A stretch of 64,000 nucleotides of DNA from Haloterrigena salifodinae (GTDB taxonomy: Archaea; Halobacteriota; Halobacteria; Halobacteriales; Natrialbaceae), in the NCBI RefSeq assembly GCF_003977755.1, contig NZ_RQWN01000002.1:248001-312000 (forward strand), given 5' to 3'. Made by a program: the position numbers and the translations under genes. The notes below the pieces were generated by a model. The model saw only the letters and a program-made list of their open reading frames with translations, was not told the origin of the DNA and ran no database searches. Below are positions 26,525 through 35,802 of this stretch, piece after piece (within the stretch, counting starts at the first letter, position 1; every line of letters begins with the position of its first letter).

Positions 26525-26608
26525 CGCCGACGCGGAGTCCGCCGACCCCGACAGCACTGACGTCCGACCGGCCGCTATCCTTATCGTGATGCCTATCTTA
26601 TAATTCTC

Positions 26609-26812
26609 ATGAACCGTCTCGTCTGGCTACTCGCCGCGTCGTACGTTGCGCTCGGGACCGTGCTCTTCTACGGGCTCGCGATCGACTCGGCGACGGTCGT
26701 TCTCGGCGCCACCGCGTTACTCGCGCTGCTGGGCGTTCCCCAATGGCTGCTTCTCTCGAGGGGCGGCGGACGAACGCGGACGCCGGAGCGGGCGCCGCGG
26801 AATCGCACCTGA
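26609..26812 (+). CDS. Small membrane protein
   Basis: Sixty-seven residues with two hydrophobic helices (about 4-25 and 29-50) and a basic tail RTRTPERAPRNRT facing, presumably, the cytosol. It lies between infB and a convergent cyclophilin-like gene, ten bases away. No function is known. Confidence 0.65.
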   Translation: MNRLVWLLAASYVALGTVLFYGLAIDSATVVLGATALLALLGVPQWLLLSRGGGRTRTPERAPRNRT

Positions 26813-26821
26813 CGACGGAAC

Positions 26822-27259
26822 TTACGCCGCGCGCTCGAGTCGCAGTCGCGCTCCGCCCTCGAGATCGGCCAGCGCGGCGCAGTCCTCGACTCGAGCGACG
26901 ACGGTAACGGGCGCGGCGGCGCGCGGTTCGCCGTTCTGGCTCGCGGTTCCGTCGTCACCGCTCTCCATATCGAGGTCTTCGCTCCGCTCAGGCCTCGCAC
27001 GGCTGGCCGGCGTCTCGCGCCAGAACAGACACAGCTTCTCGCCGGCCGGCCAGTACGCGATCGAGCCCTCGGGGACGACCTCGCGGGCGTTTTCGGGTGG
27101 AACATCGAGCGAAACGTCGAAGTAGAGTTCGTTACCCCAGCGGACGGCGTCGCCGGCGACCGGCAGGGCCGCCTCGAGTGCGGCCCTCGCCTCGGGGGCG
27201 TCATCGGTCCAGGCGGCCGCGAGCGTTCGGTCGCCGACGGTAACGGTGAGGTCGGTCAT
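26822..27259 (-). CDS. Cyclophilin-like fold protein
   Basis: A 145-residue protein. The start MTDLTVTVGDRTLAAAW and the central WGNELYFDVSLDVPPENA, REVVPEGSIAYWPAGEKLCLFW are the pattern of the cyclophilin-like (TM1367-type) family in archaea. Proline-isomerase activity is not established for this family. A serine/glutamate-rich loop (ARPERSEDLDMESGDDGT) is inserted before the last strands. The next gene upstream on the same strand ends 26 bp before its start. Confidence 0.75.
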   Translation of the reverse strand: MTDLTVTVGDRTLAAAWTDDAPEARAALEAALPVAGDAVRWGNELYFDVSLDVPPENAREVVPEGSIAYWPAGEKLCLFWRETPASRARPERSEDLDMESGDDGTASQNGEPRAAAPVTVVARVEDCAALADLEGGARLRLERAA

Positions 27260-27285
27260 GCGAGAGGCCACGGACGGATGCGCCT

Positions 27286-28188
27286 TCAATCCGCGAGGTC
27301 CGGTTGCCGCGTCGCGTCCGCTCGCCCGCGGGCGCGTTGGATTCCCTCGAGGGTCGCCTCGGGGTCGTCGATCGCCGCAGGGTCGCAGCGCAGGTCGAAC
27401 CACCGGCGCTCGAAGACGAGTTTGTCGTCGGTCAGCCGCACGTCCGCGACGTCGTCCCACGGAACGAACGTTCTCGAGACGGAGCGCTCGACGACGAGTC
27501 CGGCTTCGTGGGCGCGGATCGTCGGCGGGGTCGCCTGTTCGTTCTGGTCGAAATTGAGCCAGTCGCCGCCGATACCGTACCACTGGAGGAGAAAGATGAG
27601 CCCGTAGAAGACCATGAGCGAACTGACGTTCAGCCCCCACGCGATCGTGCTGTAGAGGCCGCCGCCGATCGTGATCACCAGATAGGCGCCGAACACGATC
27701 CCGCCGGAGGTGAGGCCGGTCTGTCGCCACGTCCAGACCGCCGCGGGCTCGTCGGCGGTGAGCGCGTCGATGTACCGGTTGCGGGCCATCCGATCGACGC
27801 CGTACGCCGTGACGCCGGTGACGAGCGTCACGACGAGCGTCAGGACGACGAACCGGCCGGTCGCCTCGATCGATATAACGAGGGGGAGTGCCAGCGTCGC
27901 CGCGAACGCGATCGGCGGCGCGTAGCAGGCCAGTCGGCGCCATCGGCTCCGGCCGATCCGCTCGGGCAGGCCGCGGGCCCGCCTCGTGAGGATGTGGCCG
28001 GCGATCGCGACCGCCGTCACCATCGACGGCAGGATGCCGAGCAACGTCGCGGTGGAAACCCCTGCCAGGAGCCCCGCGGTCGCCGCGACGCCGGCCGCGA
28101 CGAGGCCGACGTAGAACCCGAATCCGGCCTGAAAGCCGGTGTCCGGCTCGTCGAACTCGAGGGCGGGTCGTCGTTCGTGAGACGCCAC
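27286..28188 (-). CDS. Membrane protein with PH-like cytosolic domain
   Basis: About 300 residues from the proposed GTG. The first 200 residues form about six membrane helices in pairs. The last 90 residues (HEAGLVVERSVSRTFVPWDDVADVRLTDDKLVFERRWFDLRC) look like a bacterial-type PH domain. A longer frame runs upstream, but a TATA-like stretch at 28213-28226 lies about 30 bases before this GTG, which fits a nearly leaderless transcript beginning here. The function is unknown. Confidence 0.7.
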   Translation of the reverse strand: MASHERRPALEFDEPDTGFQAGFGFYVGLVAAGVAATAGLLAGVSTATLLGILPSMVTAVAIAGHILTRRARGLPERIGRSRWRRLACYAPPIAFAATLALPLVISIEATGRFVVLTLVVTLVTGVTAYGVDRMARNRYIDALTADEPAAVWTWRQTGLTSGGIVFGAYLVITIGGGLYSTIAWGLNVSSLMVFYGLIFLLQWYGIGGDWLNFDQNEQATPPTIRAHEAGLVVERSVSRTFVPWDDVADVRLTDDKLVFERRWFDLRCDPAAIDDPEATLEGIQRARGRADATRQPDLAD

Positions 28189-28212
28189 AGTATCTCGGTG
28201 TACGAACGCACG

Positions 28213-28226
28213 GTATAAAATAAATG
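28213..28226 (-). promoter_or_regulatory. TATA-box region for the PH-like membrane protein gene
   Basis: On the minus strand the sequence reads CATTTATTTTATACC, an AT-rich island in a GC-rich region. It is centred about 30 bases upstream of the GTG at 28188. The spacing matches an archaeal TATA box for a transcript starting at or just before the start codon. Confidence 0.55.
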
Positions 28227-28429
28227 GGGTAATGAGAGATAACAGACATCTCTGTTCGACGATCGACGGCCTCGAGGTACACGTCGTACACTCGACGATG
28301 AAATCGCGCTCAGTAGGCTCGAGACGGTAATCGCGCGGCGGTTTCGACCGGCGACTCACCGCGGGCACTCATGAATTGGTTGAGCCTTCCACTACAAGCA
28401 TTAACTGGCTACTGCTGGTGGCCAGTATC

Positions 28430-28855
28430 ATGCTCGTTCATCTCCGGCAGTACAAGCACGAGGAGGTCCAGTTCGACGATAACAGAACGACAGGCGAGTC
28501 CCAGACCGAAGATACGGTCAACCCAGACGCGGAGGATTACTTCGGCAAAGACATGGACGAGTTCGACGTCGAGACGTGGGACACGGTCGAGCACGAGGGC
28601 GACCCGATCGAGCGTCGCTCCGTCACGATCGAGGGGGTCACCGCCGTCTCCGTCCCGCAAGAACCGACCGACGAGGACGATCCGGACCTTCCGGGGCGGA
28701 CGCTCCAGTTGCGCATGGGCGGCGGCATCGAGTTCATGGAGCAGGCCGAAATCGTCGAAGTGCAGGACATGGAGGTCACGGAGTCGGAGGCCGAAGGCAA
28801 GGTGTCCAAGGAAGACGATCCGCAGGGGAAGGCGTCCATGGACGAGGAACCGTAG
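28430..28855 (+). CDS. Acidic soluble haloarchaeal protein of unknown function
   Basis: About 141 residues from the ATG at 28430; an upstream ATG at 28376 would add 18 hydrophobic residues. The protein is very acidic (for example DAEDYFGKDMDEFDVETWDTV). Its middle, IERRSVTIEGVTAVSVPQEP and LQLRMGGGIEFMEQAEIVEVQDM, looks beta rich. It precedes pyrG by 140 bp in the same direction. The start is uncertain and no function can be given. Confidence 0.65.
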   Translation: MLVHLRQYKHEEVQFDDNRTTGESQTEDTVNPDAEDYFGKDMDEFDVETWDTVEHEGDPIERRSVTIEGVTAVSVPQEPTDEDDPDLPGRTLQLRMGGGIEFMEQAEIVEVQDMEVTESEAEGKVSKEDDPQGKASMDEEP

Positions 28856-28995
28856 TCGCCGACAGTCGCCCTTCTTTCCGGTCGCGGTTTCGGGGAAACA
28901 GCTGTGGCCGAATCTATCATCGTTCGGGATGACAACGCCTGTCGGAGACGGTGCGGTCCCGAAATCGTTTTCAACCGGTCGCGCGCACACTCGGT

Positions 28996-30684
28996 ATGCC
29001 GACGGAATCGGACACTCATTATGACCCCTCGCTGGGGAACAAGTTCATCTTCGTCACCGGCGGCGTCATGTCGGGACTCGGCAAGGGGATTACGGCCGCG
29101 AGCACTGGCCGTCTCCTCAAAAACGCCGGGTTCGACGTCACCGCGGTGAAGATCGATCCGTACCTGAACGTCGACGCGGGGACGATGAATCCCTACCAGC
29201 ACGGGGAGGTATACGTCTTGGAGGACGGCGGCGAGGTCGACCTCGATCTGGGGAACTACGAGCGGTTCCTCGACATCGACATGACCTCGGACCACAACAT
29301 CACTACGGGGAAAACCTACCAGCACGTCATCGAGCAGGAGCGCGCTGGCGACTACCTGGGCAAGACGGTCCAGATCATCCCCCACATCACCGACGACATC
29401 AAGCGTCGCATCCGCGAGGCCGCGGAGGGCACCGACGTCTGTATCATCGAAGTCGGCGGCACCGTGGGAGACATCGAGGGGATGCCCTACCTCGAGGCGC
29501 TGCGCCAGTTTGCCCACGAGGAACCCGAGGAGAACGTCCTCTTCACCCACGTCACGCTCGTCCCGTACTCGAAGAACGGTGAGCAGAAGACCAAGCCGAC
29601 CCAGCACTCGGTCAAGGAGGTCCGCTCGATCGGCCTCCAGCCCGACATCATCGTCGGCCGCTGCGAGGACCGACTCGACCCCGAGACCAAGGAAAAGATC
29701 GCGCTGTTCTGTGACATTCCCACGGAAGCGGTGTTCTCGAACCCCGACGTCGAGGACGTCTACCACGTCCCGCTGATGGTCGAAGAAGAGGGGCTCGACC
29801 AGTACGTCCTCGAGCACTTCGGGATGGCCGACGAGGCCCTGCCCGTCGGCGAACGCGCCAACGAGTGGCGCGAGATCGTCACGACCGAGAAGGAAGGGAC
29901 GGTCGACATCGCGCTGGTCGGCAAGTACGATCTCGAGGACGCGTACATGTCGATCCACGAGTCGCTGAAACACGCCGGTTTCGAGGTCGGCGTCGACGTC
30001 GAGCGCCACTGGGTCCCGGCCGACGAACTGGCCGACGGCCACGACGGACAACTCGAGGGGATGGACGGAGTCATCGTTCCCGGCGGCTTCGGGATGCGCG
30101 GCTCCGAGGGCAAGATCGAGGCCGTCCGCTACGCCCGCGAGAACGACGTTCCGTTCCTCGGGCTCTGTCTCGGCTTCCAGATGGCCGTCGTCGAGTATGC
30201 CCGGAACGTGCTGGGCCTTGAGGACGCCCATTCCGCCGAGATGGTCGAGGACTCCCCCCACCCGGTCATCGACATCCTGCCGGAGCAGTACGAGGTCGAG
30301 GATATGGGCGGGACGATGCGCCTCGGCGAGCACACGACCGTCATCGAACCCGAGACGCTCGCTTACGACCTCTACGGCGATACCTCCTGTTCGGAGCGAC
30401 ACCGCCACCGCTACGAGGTCAACCCCGAGTACTTCGACGCCTTCGAGGACGAACCGCTCGTCTTCTCCGGGACCGCGGGCAACCGGATGGAGATCCTCGA
30501 ACTCGAGACCCACCCCTACTTCGTCGGGACGCAGTTCCACCCCGAGTACACGTCTCGTCCCGGCCAGCCGAGCCCGCCGTTCCTTGGACTGGTCGAGGCC
30601 GTCCTCGAGCAGTCCGAGGCCGAGGACGCCGAGACCGCAGACGCGGATGCCGACACCGACGCGGAAACGGAGGTAACCCACTGA
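28996..30684 (+). CDS. pyrG: CTP synthase
   Basis: A 562-residue two-domain enzyme making CTP from UTP, ATP and glutamine. The synthase domain has [20 protein letters not shown] (about 18-37), [23 protein letters not shown] and [17 protein letters not shown]. The glutamine amidotransferase domain begins near 300 and has the nucleophile Cys391 in [11 protein letters not shown] and the His/Glu pair in QFHPEY. The tail of about 25 residues is Asp/Glu/Ala rich. Its stop shares one base with the start of guaA (TGATG), so the two are translationally coupled. Confidence 0.96.
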   Translation: MPTESDTHYDPSLGNKFIFVTGGVMSGLGKGITAASTGRLLKNAGFDVTAVKIDPYLNVDAGTMNPYQHGEVYVLEDGGEVDLDLGNYERFLDIDMTSDHNITTGKTYQHVIEQERAGDYLGKTVQIIPHITDDIKRRIREAAEGTDVCIIEVGGTVGDIEGMPYLEALRQFAHEEPEENVLFTHVTLVPYSKNGEQKTKPTQHSVKEVRSIGLQPDIIVGRCEDRLDPETKEKIALFCDIPTEAVFSNPDVEDVYHVPLMVEEEGLDQYVLEHFGMADEALPVGERANEWREIVTTEKEGTVDIALVGKYDLEDAYMSIHESLKHAGFEVGVDVERHWVPADELADGHDGQLEGMDGVIVPGGFGMRGSEGKIEAVRYARENDVPFLGLCLGFQMAVVEYARNVLGLEDAHSAEMVEDSPHPVIDILPEQYEVEDMGGTMRLGEHTTVIEPETLAYDLYGDTSCSERHRHRYEVNPEYFDAFEDEPLVFSGTAGNRMEILELETHPYFVGTQFHPEYTSRPGQPSPPFLGLVEAVLEQSEAEDAETADADADTDAETEVTH

Positions 30685-31601
30685 TGGTAGATACCGACAC
30701 GTTTGTTCCAGAAGCAGTTGCAGAGATCGGCGACGAAATCGGCGACGAAAACGCCGTCATCGCACTCTCGGGCGGGGTCGACTCGTCGGTCGCCGCCGCC
30801 CTGGCATACGAGGCCATCGGCGACCGGCTGACCCCGGTGTACGTCGATACCGGCCTGATGCGGAAAGGCGAGACCGACCAGATCCGCGAGACCTTCGACT
30901 ACATGGAGTCGCTGCGGATCGTCGACGCCAAGGATCGGTTCCTCGAGGCCCTCTCGGGCGTCACCGACCCCGAGGAGAAGCGCGAGATCATCGGCGAACA
31001 GTTCATCCGCGAGTTCGAGCGCGAGGCGAAGGACGCCAACGCGGACTACCTCGTTCAGGGGACGATCTACCCCGACCGCATCGAGAGCGAGGGCGGAATC
31101 AAGTCCCACCACAACGTCGGTGGCCTGCCGGAGGTCGTCGACTTCGAGGGGATCGTCGAACCCGTTCGCGACCTCTACAAGGACGAGGTCCGCGAGGTCG
31201 CGCGCCACCTCGGCCTGGACGAGATCGTCGCCGAACGGATGCCGTTCCCCGGCCCCGGACTCGCCGTCCGCGTCATCGGCGAGGTCACCGAGGAGAAACT
31301 CGAGGTCGCCCGTCACGCCTGCCACGTCGTCGAGGAGGAACTCGAGGAGTACGAGCCCTGGCAAGCGCTCGCAGCCGTCATCGGCAAGGCGACGGGCGTG
31401 AAAGGCGACAACCGTGTACACGGCTGGGTCGTCTCCGTCCGCTCGGTCGAGTCCCGCGACGGGATGACCGCCCGCGCACAGGAGATCGACTGGGATACTC
31501 TCCAGCGCATCCAGTCGCGAATCACCGGCCAGAACGACAACGTCGCCCGCGTCGTCTACGACGTGACCCACAAACCGCCAGCGACAATCGAGTACGAATG
31601 A
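30684..31601 (+). CDS. guaA: GMP synthase, ATP-pyrophosphatase subunit (subunit B)
   Basis: A 305-residue subunit that adenylates XMP and aminates it with ammonia supplied by a separate glutaminase subunit, as usual in archaea. The PP-loop is [16 protein letters not shown] (about 25-40). Other landmarks are [42 protein letters not shown] and the C-terminal dimerisation end [11 protein letters not shown]. The glutaminase subunit is not in this window. It sits between pyrG and a DUF7126 gene with overlapping stops and starts. Confidence 0.95.
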   Translation: MVDTDTFVPEAVAEIGDEIGDENAVIALSGGVDSSVAAALAYEAIGDRLTPVYVDTGLMRKGETDQIRETFDYMESLRIVDAKDRFLEALSGVTDPEEKREIIGEQFIREFEREAKDANADYLVQGTIYPDRIESEGGIKSHHNVGGLPEVVDFEGIVEPVRDLYKDEVREVARHLGLDEIVAERMPFPGPGLAVRVIGEVTEEKLEVARHACHVVEEELEEYEPWQALAAVIGKATGVKGDNRVHGWVVSVRSVESRDGMTARAQEIDWDTLQRIQSRITGQNDNVARVVYDVTHKPPATIEYE

Positions 31602-31924
31602 GCACGGACGCAATCGTCGCCGGTCCCGACGAGGACGACATCGCCACCGCCCTCGAGGCGGAGGGCGCTACCGTCGCCCGCCTCAACGGCGACATCTCCC
31701 GGCCCGCTCTCGAGGAGGCCGGGATCGTCGACGCCGATCTGTACGTCCTGACCGACACCGGGCAGGCGACGACGATCCCGATCGTCTGCGATCTCTCGGA
31801 CGACATTCGAACGGTCGTCTACGCCCGGGATACGGTCCCGGAGTTCGTCAAGGGCCAACTCGACCTCGCCCTCGACCCGCAGTTGATGGACGTCGGGATC
31901 GTCGCCGACGAACTGACCAGCTAG
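31598..31924 (+). CDS. Small protein in the pyrG-guaA operon (DUF7126-like)
   Basis: A 108-residue acidic protein whose ATG overlaps the guaA stop by four bases (ATGA), so it is probably made together with GuaA. The pattern [48 protein letters not shown] resembles half of a Rossmann/RCK (TrkA-N) domain, but the glycine-rich nucleotide loop is absent. It may be a small partner or regulator of nucleotide synthesis, which is inferred from position only. The family name is from memory. Confidence 0.75.
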   Translation: MSTDAIVAGPDEDDIATALEAEGATVARLNGDISRPALEEAGIVDADLYVLTDTGQATTIPIVCDLSDDIRTVVYARDTVPEFVKGQLDLALDPQLMDVGIVADELTS

Positions 31925-32420
31925 CCGCTCGCGGCAGCTTCCCTTTTGTGCGGATCGTCGCCGCTCGCGTCGACTTCGAACAGACGCGTCCCCGACGTTC
32001 ACGAATAATTGTGCGTTGGGACGGAGTGCGGCAGTATAAACCGTAATACGGGCGGTTTCGGCCGCGTAAACTGGGATTGAAATCGACGGAATCCGGGATA
32101 ACCGTCGAATACCATCGCCCCCGTTGAAGTAGGATCCGCGGCTATCGATAGATGGAGGTCGACGGGCAGACCCCACCGAGGCATCCACCGCCTGCACCCG
32201 TGACTTCCAACCCACCCACAGCACCCTTCCCCCACCACTGCCACACCGTACCGATTCCCGGTACCGACGCAGGCCTTGCACCCGCCTGCGTCCCCACACC
32301 CTGCGGTTGGCACTCGAGGCGCCGGGGTATTTCCGGCCCTCGGGATGGTTCTCAGCACTTTCGCTTCGACAGTCGCTGTCCGATCGCAGCGACGGCTCCG
32401 AACCGATCCGGCGAACCGAC
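31925..32420. other. Non-coding segment with unusual composition and several inverted repeats
   Basis: About 496 bases. A TATA-like GCAGTATAAACC lies at 32031-32042. From 32150 to 32330 the plus strand is very rich in C and poor in G (runs of CCCACC, CCCCCAC), unlike the flanks. It holds nested inverted repeats: CCAACC (32207-32212) with GGTTGG (32305-32310); GTACCG/CGGTAC (32248-32253/32259-32264); and GACGCAGGC/GCCTGCGTC (32266-32274/32284-32292). The open frames crossing it encode odd Pro/His/Cys-rich peptides and are not convincing. A structured RNA on one strand is possible. Confidence 0.5.
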
Positions 32421-33161
32421 TTACGACGACTGCAACCGCCGGAGGACCGGAATCTCCTCGAGACGTTCCTCGTCGAGCAGATCCCAGTCGATTCCGGACG
32501 GCTGCGCGCGGCTTTCGGGACGGATCGTCCGCTCGGGAGTGACGACGAGGTCCATCGAGACGTCGTGGTCGCCGATCGCGACGGTGTCGTCGACGAGTTG
32601 CCGCTCGTGGACCGTCGTCGCGACCGCCGTCGACTCGTCGACGAGGCCGAGGCCGCGCAGGATAGCGTACTCGAGGTCGCTGTAACCCTCTCCTTTCCCG
32701 ATCCGACCCCCGTTCTCAGTGACTGCCACGCTCCCGGAGACGATCAGATCGATCTCCTCGACTGCGTCGGGGCCGACCTGCTCGCCGTGTTCCGAGGAGC
32801 CCGAAACCGTCGTCGCCGCGTCGTAGTCGGAGAGTTCGTCGGGGTCGAGTTTCAGGAAGCATTTTTCGTCGGCGAGTCGCGGAACGGCCATGTAGACGGT
32901 CTTCCCCGCGCGCAACGCCGCCCGCCGGACGGGCAACTGGGGCGCGTCGGGATTGGCCTTGATCGTCGTCGCGTCGCGCCACTCCGGCTGTTCGGCTAGT
33001 CGTTCGGCGGCGTCGTCCGCACCCGCGAAGTTCGGAATCCGGCCGTGGGGCGGGAAGGGGAACCGCGCCTCGCCGCTCTCCTCGAGGTCGTCCCAGACGC
33101 ACTCGCGGATCGTCTCCTTGTCGACGCCGTCGGCGGCGTCGGCGGTGTCTGAATCGTCCAT
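32421..33161 (-). CDS. 5-formyltetrahydrofolate cyclo-ligase family protein
   Basis: A 246-residue enzyme of the MTHFS fold, which converts 5-formyl-THF to 5,10-methenyl-THF with ATP. Visible landmarks are the N-terminal ETIRECVWDDLEESG, then FPPHGRIPNFAGADDAAERLA, GRIGKGEGYSDLEYAILRGL near residue 165 and a C-terminal VSMDLVVTPERTI. The ATG at 33161 is one base after the stop of the MogA-like gene, so the two are one transcription unit. Confidence 0.88.
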   Translation of the reverse strand: MDDSDTADAADGVDKETIRECVWDDLEESGEARFPFPPHGRIPNFAGADDAAERLAEQPEWRDATTIKANPDAPQLPVRRAALRAGKTVYMAVPRLADEKCFLKLDPDELSDYDAATTVSGSSEHGEQVGPDAVEEIDLIVSGSVAVTENGGRIGKGEGYSDLEYAILRGLGLVDESTAVATTVHERQLVDDTVAIGDHDVSMDLVVTPERTIRPESRAQPSGIDWDLLDEERLEEIPVLRRLQSS

Positions 33162-33162
33162 C

Positions 33163-33912
33163 TCACTCGCCTCCGTCGTCGGGTTCGGACGCGGGTTCCA
33201 CGGCCGTTTCGCTCTCGAGGTCCTCGCCCTCGCGTTCGCCTTCGATGTCGCGTTCGCCTCCTTCTCCGGTCGCCTCGCCCTCCTCGAGTGCGGCCTCGTC
33301 GACGGCCCACCTGTCCTGGGCGATGTCCTCGCGCGCGAGGCTGACGAGATTGTGGATCTCCGGGAGGATGATCTCCTCGAGTCCCATCCGCGCCGCGTCC
33401 TCGTTGCCGGGGAGACAGAACACCGGCGTTCCCTCGGTAACGCCCGCGATCGTCCGCGCCGCGACGACGCGCGTGCCGACCGTCTCGTAGGCCATCGAGG
33501 TGAACAAATCCTCGAAGGCGGCCAGTCGCTTCTCGAGCAGCGGTTCGACGGCTTCGATGGTGACGTCGCTCGGCTCGATGCTGGTCGCCCCGCCGGTGAC
33601 GATGACGTCGACGTCGTCGCGGTCGAGCATCCGCGAAACGGTCGACTGAATGCGGTCGTGATCGCTCCCGATGTGTTCGCGCGTGACCACCTCGTGGTCG
33701 GCCCGCTTGAGGCCCGTGACGAGCGCCTCGCCGGCGCCGTCAGACTCGAGCGAGCGGTCCGTCGCGATCGTGACGACCCCGACGCCGAGCGATCGGCCGT
33801 CGATGTCATTACCCTCGTCGGGCGGCTGCTCGTCTGCGTCGCGTTCCTCGTCCGGCGCCGGTTCTTCGGTCGCCCCCTGCTGTCGCTCCTCGCTCGAGTC
33901 CGTCTCGGTCAT
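33163..33912 (-). CDS. MogA/MoaB-family molybdopterin biosynthesis protein
   Basis: A 249-residue protein. After a disordered acidic N-terminus of about 40 residues, the MPT-binding domain reads LGVGVVTIATDRSLESDGAG, DVIVTGGATSIEPSDVTIEAVE and VFCLPGNEDAARMGLEEIIL. These match the molybdopterin adenylyltransferase fold, with a serine where many members have the GGTG threonine. The last 50 residues are an acidic low-complexity tail. It is coupled to the cyclo-ligase gene. Confidence 0.87.
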   Translation of the reverse strand: MTETDSSEERQQGATEEPAPDEERDADEQPPDEGNDIDGRSLGVGVVTIATDRSLESDGAGEALVTGLKRADHEVVTREHIGSDHDRIQSTVSRMLDRDDVDVIVTGGATSIEPSDVTIEAVEPLLEKRLAAFEDLFTSMAYETVGTRVVAARTIAGVTEGTPVFCLPGNEDAARMGLEEIILPEIHNLVSLAREDIAQDRWAVDEAALEEGEATGEGGERDIEGEREGEDLESETAVEPASEPDDGGE

Positions 33913-33972
33913 AGCTCGTCGTTCGAGAGCCGACGGGTAAAACGCTGTCACCCGCCGTCGTCCCGCGGCGCG

Positions 33973-34269
33973 CTACGAGTCGTCGGTCTCGAGGCCGTCG
34001 ATCAGCGCCTCGAGGGTGTCGATGTGGTCCTCGAAGAGTTCCTCACCGCGCTCGGTGAGCCGGTAGGTGGTCTGCGGTTTGCGGTCGACGAATTCCTTGT
34101 CGACGGCGACGCAGTCGGCGTCTTCCATCCGCTCGATGTGGCTGGCGAGGTTCCCCTCGGTGATCTCGAGTTCCTCGGTCAGCGCCGTGAAACTCGCCTC
34201 GCCGTTGGCGTAGAGGTGGGCGAAGATGCGAAGGCGGGTCGGCTGGTGGACGAGTTTGTCGAATTCCAT
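33973..34269 (-). CDS. Winged-helix transcriptional regulator of the ABC exporter operon
   Basis: A 98-residue DNA-binding protein: LVHQPTRLRIFAHLYANGEA, TALTEELEITEGNLASHIERME and a wing QTTYRLTERGEELFEDHI. This is the ArsR/MarR-like single-domain type (HTH_34-like). It is the last gene of a four-gene unit, starting one base after the stop of the membrane protein gene. A regular three-half-site operator lies upstream of the first gene, so autoregulation of the exporter is likely. Confidence 0.88.
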   Translation of the reverse strand: MEFDKLVHQPTRLRIFAHLYANGEASFTALTEELEITEGNLASHIERMEDADCVAVDKEFVDRKPQTTYRLTERGEELFEDHIDTLEALIDGLETDDS

Positions 34270-34270
34270 G

Positions 34271-34894
34271 TTAGCGCCGGGAGAGAACGACGTAGGCGGC
34301 GACGTGCTGGACGGCGATACCGAGCCCGAAGACGGCGTACTCCCAGCCCTCGGCAGCGGGGACATGGGGGATAGCGGCGGCGAGAACGAGGATCCACGCG
34401 CCGCCGGCATAGAAGGCGTAGCGGTCGGCCGCCCGGATGTCGTACGCGCCGAGCAGTTGGCCCATGTAGACGTAGCCGGCGCCGACGACCGCCCCCGCGG
34501 AGACCAGCGCCAGCCGGACCGCGTTCCGCTCGCCGAGCACGTCGAACACCGGCAGGAGGCCGACGAGCAGCGCGCCGATGGCGGCGAGGACCGCGAGGAG
34601 CCAGAGACGCTGGTCCGGTAGCCCCGCCGTCGGCGGCTCGTAGGCCGCTCTAATCCGGCGTTTGACGAGCGTCCCGAGGCCGAGCAGGCCGACGAACGCG
34701 GCGAGGATCGGCAGTTCGGGCCCGCCGCGGAACCAGAACTGCACGAGGGTGAAACAGCAGCCGGCGCCGACGCCTTCGACGAGCCAGAACCGCCACCAGT
34801 AGGGGTGGTCCTCCGCGAGTCCGATCGCTCCCTTGATCTCGGCGAGCTCCGCCTCGAGGGCGGCCGGATCGACGTCTTCGGTTCCGTCGGTCAT
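34271..34894 (-). CDS. Membrane protein in the ABC exporter operon
   Basis: A 207-residue protein with about five to six membrane helices after a short acidic N-terminus (MTDGTEDVDPAALEAELAEI). WWRFWLVEGVGAGCCFTLVQFW leads into the first helix. It overlaps the ATPase gene by four bases and abuts the regulator gene. It may be an accessory or sensing subunit of the exporter. No domain family is recognised. Confidence 0.8.
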   Translation of the reverse strand: MTDGTEDVDPAALEAELAEIKGAIGLAEDHPYWWRFWLVEGVGAGCCFTLVQFWFRGGPELPILAAFVGLLGLGTLVKRRIRAAYEPPTAGLPDQRLWLLAVLAAIGALLVGLLPVFDVLGERNAVRLALVSAGAVVGAGYVYMGQLLGAYDIRAADRYAFYAGGAWILVLAAAIPHVPAAEGWEYAVFGLGIAVQHVAAYVVLSRR

Positions 34895-35802
34895 CGGTTG
34901 TGAGTCGGGCGTTCGTCCGGACCAGTGTTCGTGTAGTAGTTAAACAGGTCGGTGTACGTCGGCTCAGCGACGGCGAGATCGTCCGGGTCGATGCCGGTCG
35001 CGGCCGCGACGTCGTCGACGGCGGGATCGGGGTCGTCGCCGTCGGCCGGCAGGAACCCCCGGACGTTGCCCGCGACCGCGTAAGGATCCCCGTGGATTGC
35101 GTCGGTCAGCGCGCCCGTGTGGGCGGTCCCGGTCTCGAGGATCGGCGGGAGCGACGCTAACAGCTCGTCCGGCGTCCCGACGGTAGCGATTTCGCCGTCC
35201 GCGAGGAAGGCGACCCGGTCGGCGATGTCGGCGTCCATCGGGCGGTGGCTGGCGACGACGAGCGTCTTCCCCGCGGCCCGTTTCTCGCGGAACAGGTCGT
35301 GAACCGTCTGGACCGTCGGCAGGTCCAGCGCCGCGGTCGGTTCGTCGAAGAGGTAGATCGGGACGTCGATGCTCGCCGCGATCGAGAGCTCGAGCTTGCG
35401 CACCATCCCGCCGGAGTAGTTCTCGACGGGCCGCTCGAGGTCCTCGGCGATCCCGAGCCGGTCGGCGTAGTCGCGCCACGCGTCAGTGAACTCAGGGTGG
35501 AGCCGGTCGTAGAACGCGACGTTCTCCCGGCCGGTAAGCTTCTCGTGGCAGAGCGCGTCCTGCAGGAGGAAACTCGTCGTGTCCGCGCGTGCGGTGGCCG
35601 GCTCGCCGAAGACGGACACGCTGCCCTCGGTCGGGCGGTCGCTGCCGGCCAGACAGGAGAGCAACACCGATTTGCCGACGCCGTTGGGTCCCATCAGGAC
35701 CAGTAGCTCGCCGTCCCTGACGGTGAGATCGACGTCCTCGAGGACGCCCTCCTCGTCGAAGGATTTCCGGACCCCGCTGGCGGTGACGACGGCGTCGCTC
35801 AC
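34891..35802 (-). CDS. ABC transporter ATP-binding protein
   Basis: A 303-residue ATPase of the drug/antibiotic exporter type. Walker A is LMGPNGVGKSVLL (about 38-46), the Q-loop is FLLQDALCHEKLT, the signature is ENYSGGMVRKLELS, Walker B is PIYLFDEPTAALD, and the switch histidine is in VVASHRPMDAD. Walker A has Val where Ser/Thr or Cys is common before GKS. The C-terminal 80 residues form a variable tail. The GTG at 35802 overlaps the permease stop by four bases. Confidence 0.92.
   Translation of the reverse strand: MSDAVVTASGVRKSFDEEGVLEDVDLTVRDGELLVLMGPNGVGKSVLLSCLAGSDRPTEGSVSVFGEPATARADTTSFLLQDALCHEKLTGRENVAFYDRLHPEFTDAWRDYADRLGIAEDLERPVENYSGGMVRKLELSIAASIDVPIYLFDEPTAALDLPTVQTVHDLFREKRAAGKTLVVASHRPMDADIADRVAFLADGEIATVGTPDELLASLPPILETGTAHTGALTDAIHGDPYAVAGNVRGFLPADGDDPDPAVDDVAAATGIDPDDLAVAEPTYTDLFNYYTNTGPDERPTHNR

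Noticed and set aside
28537-30681. A 714-codon open frame on the minus strand opposite pyrG
   Set aside because: It mirrors the codon pattern of pyrG; its composition (Val/Asp/Arg/Leu repeats) is typical of antisense frames in GC-rich halophile genes, and pyrG is certain.
32070-32110. A single CRISPR-like repeat (GGATTGAAAT near 32070)
   Set aside because: Only one short match is present, with no regularly spaced second copy and no cas gene in the window.
32150-32330. RNase P RNA or SRP RNA in the C-rich intergenic segment
   Set aside because: I looked for the conserved GAGGAAAGUCC of RNase P and the GGAAGG/AGCAG core of SRP helix 8 on both strands and found neither; only an unnamed structured segment can be supported.
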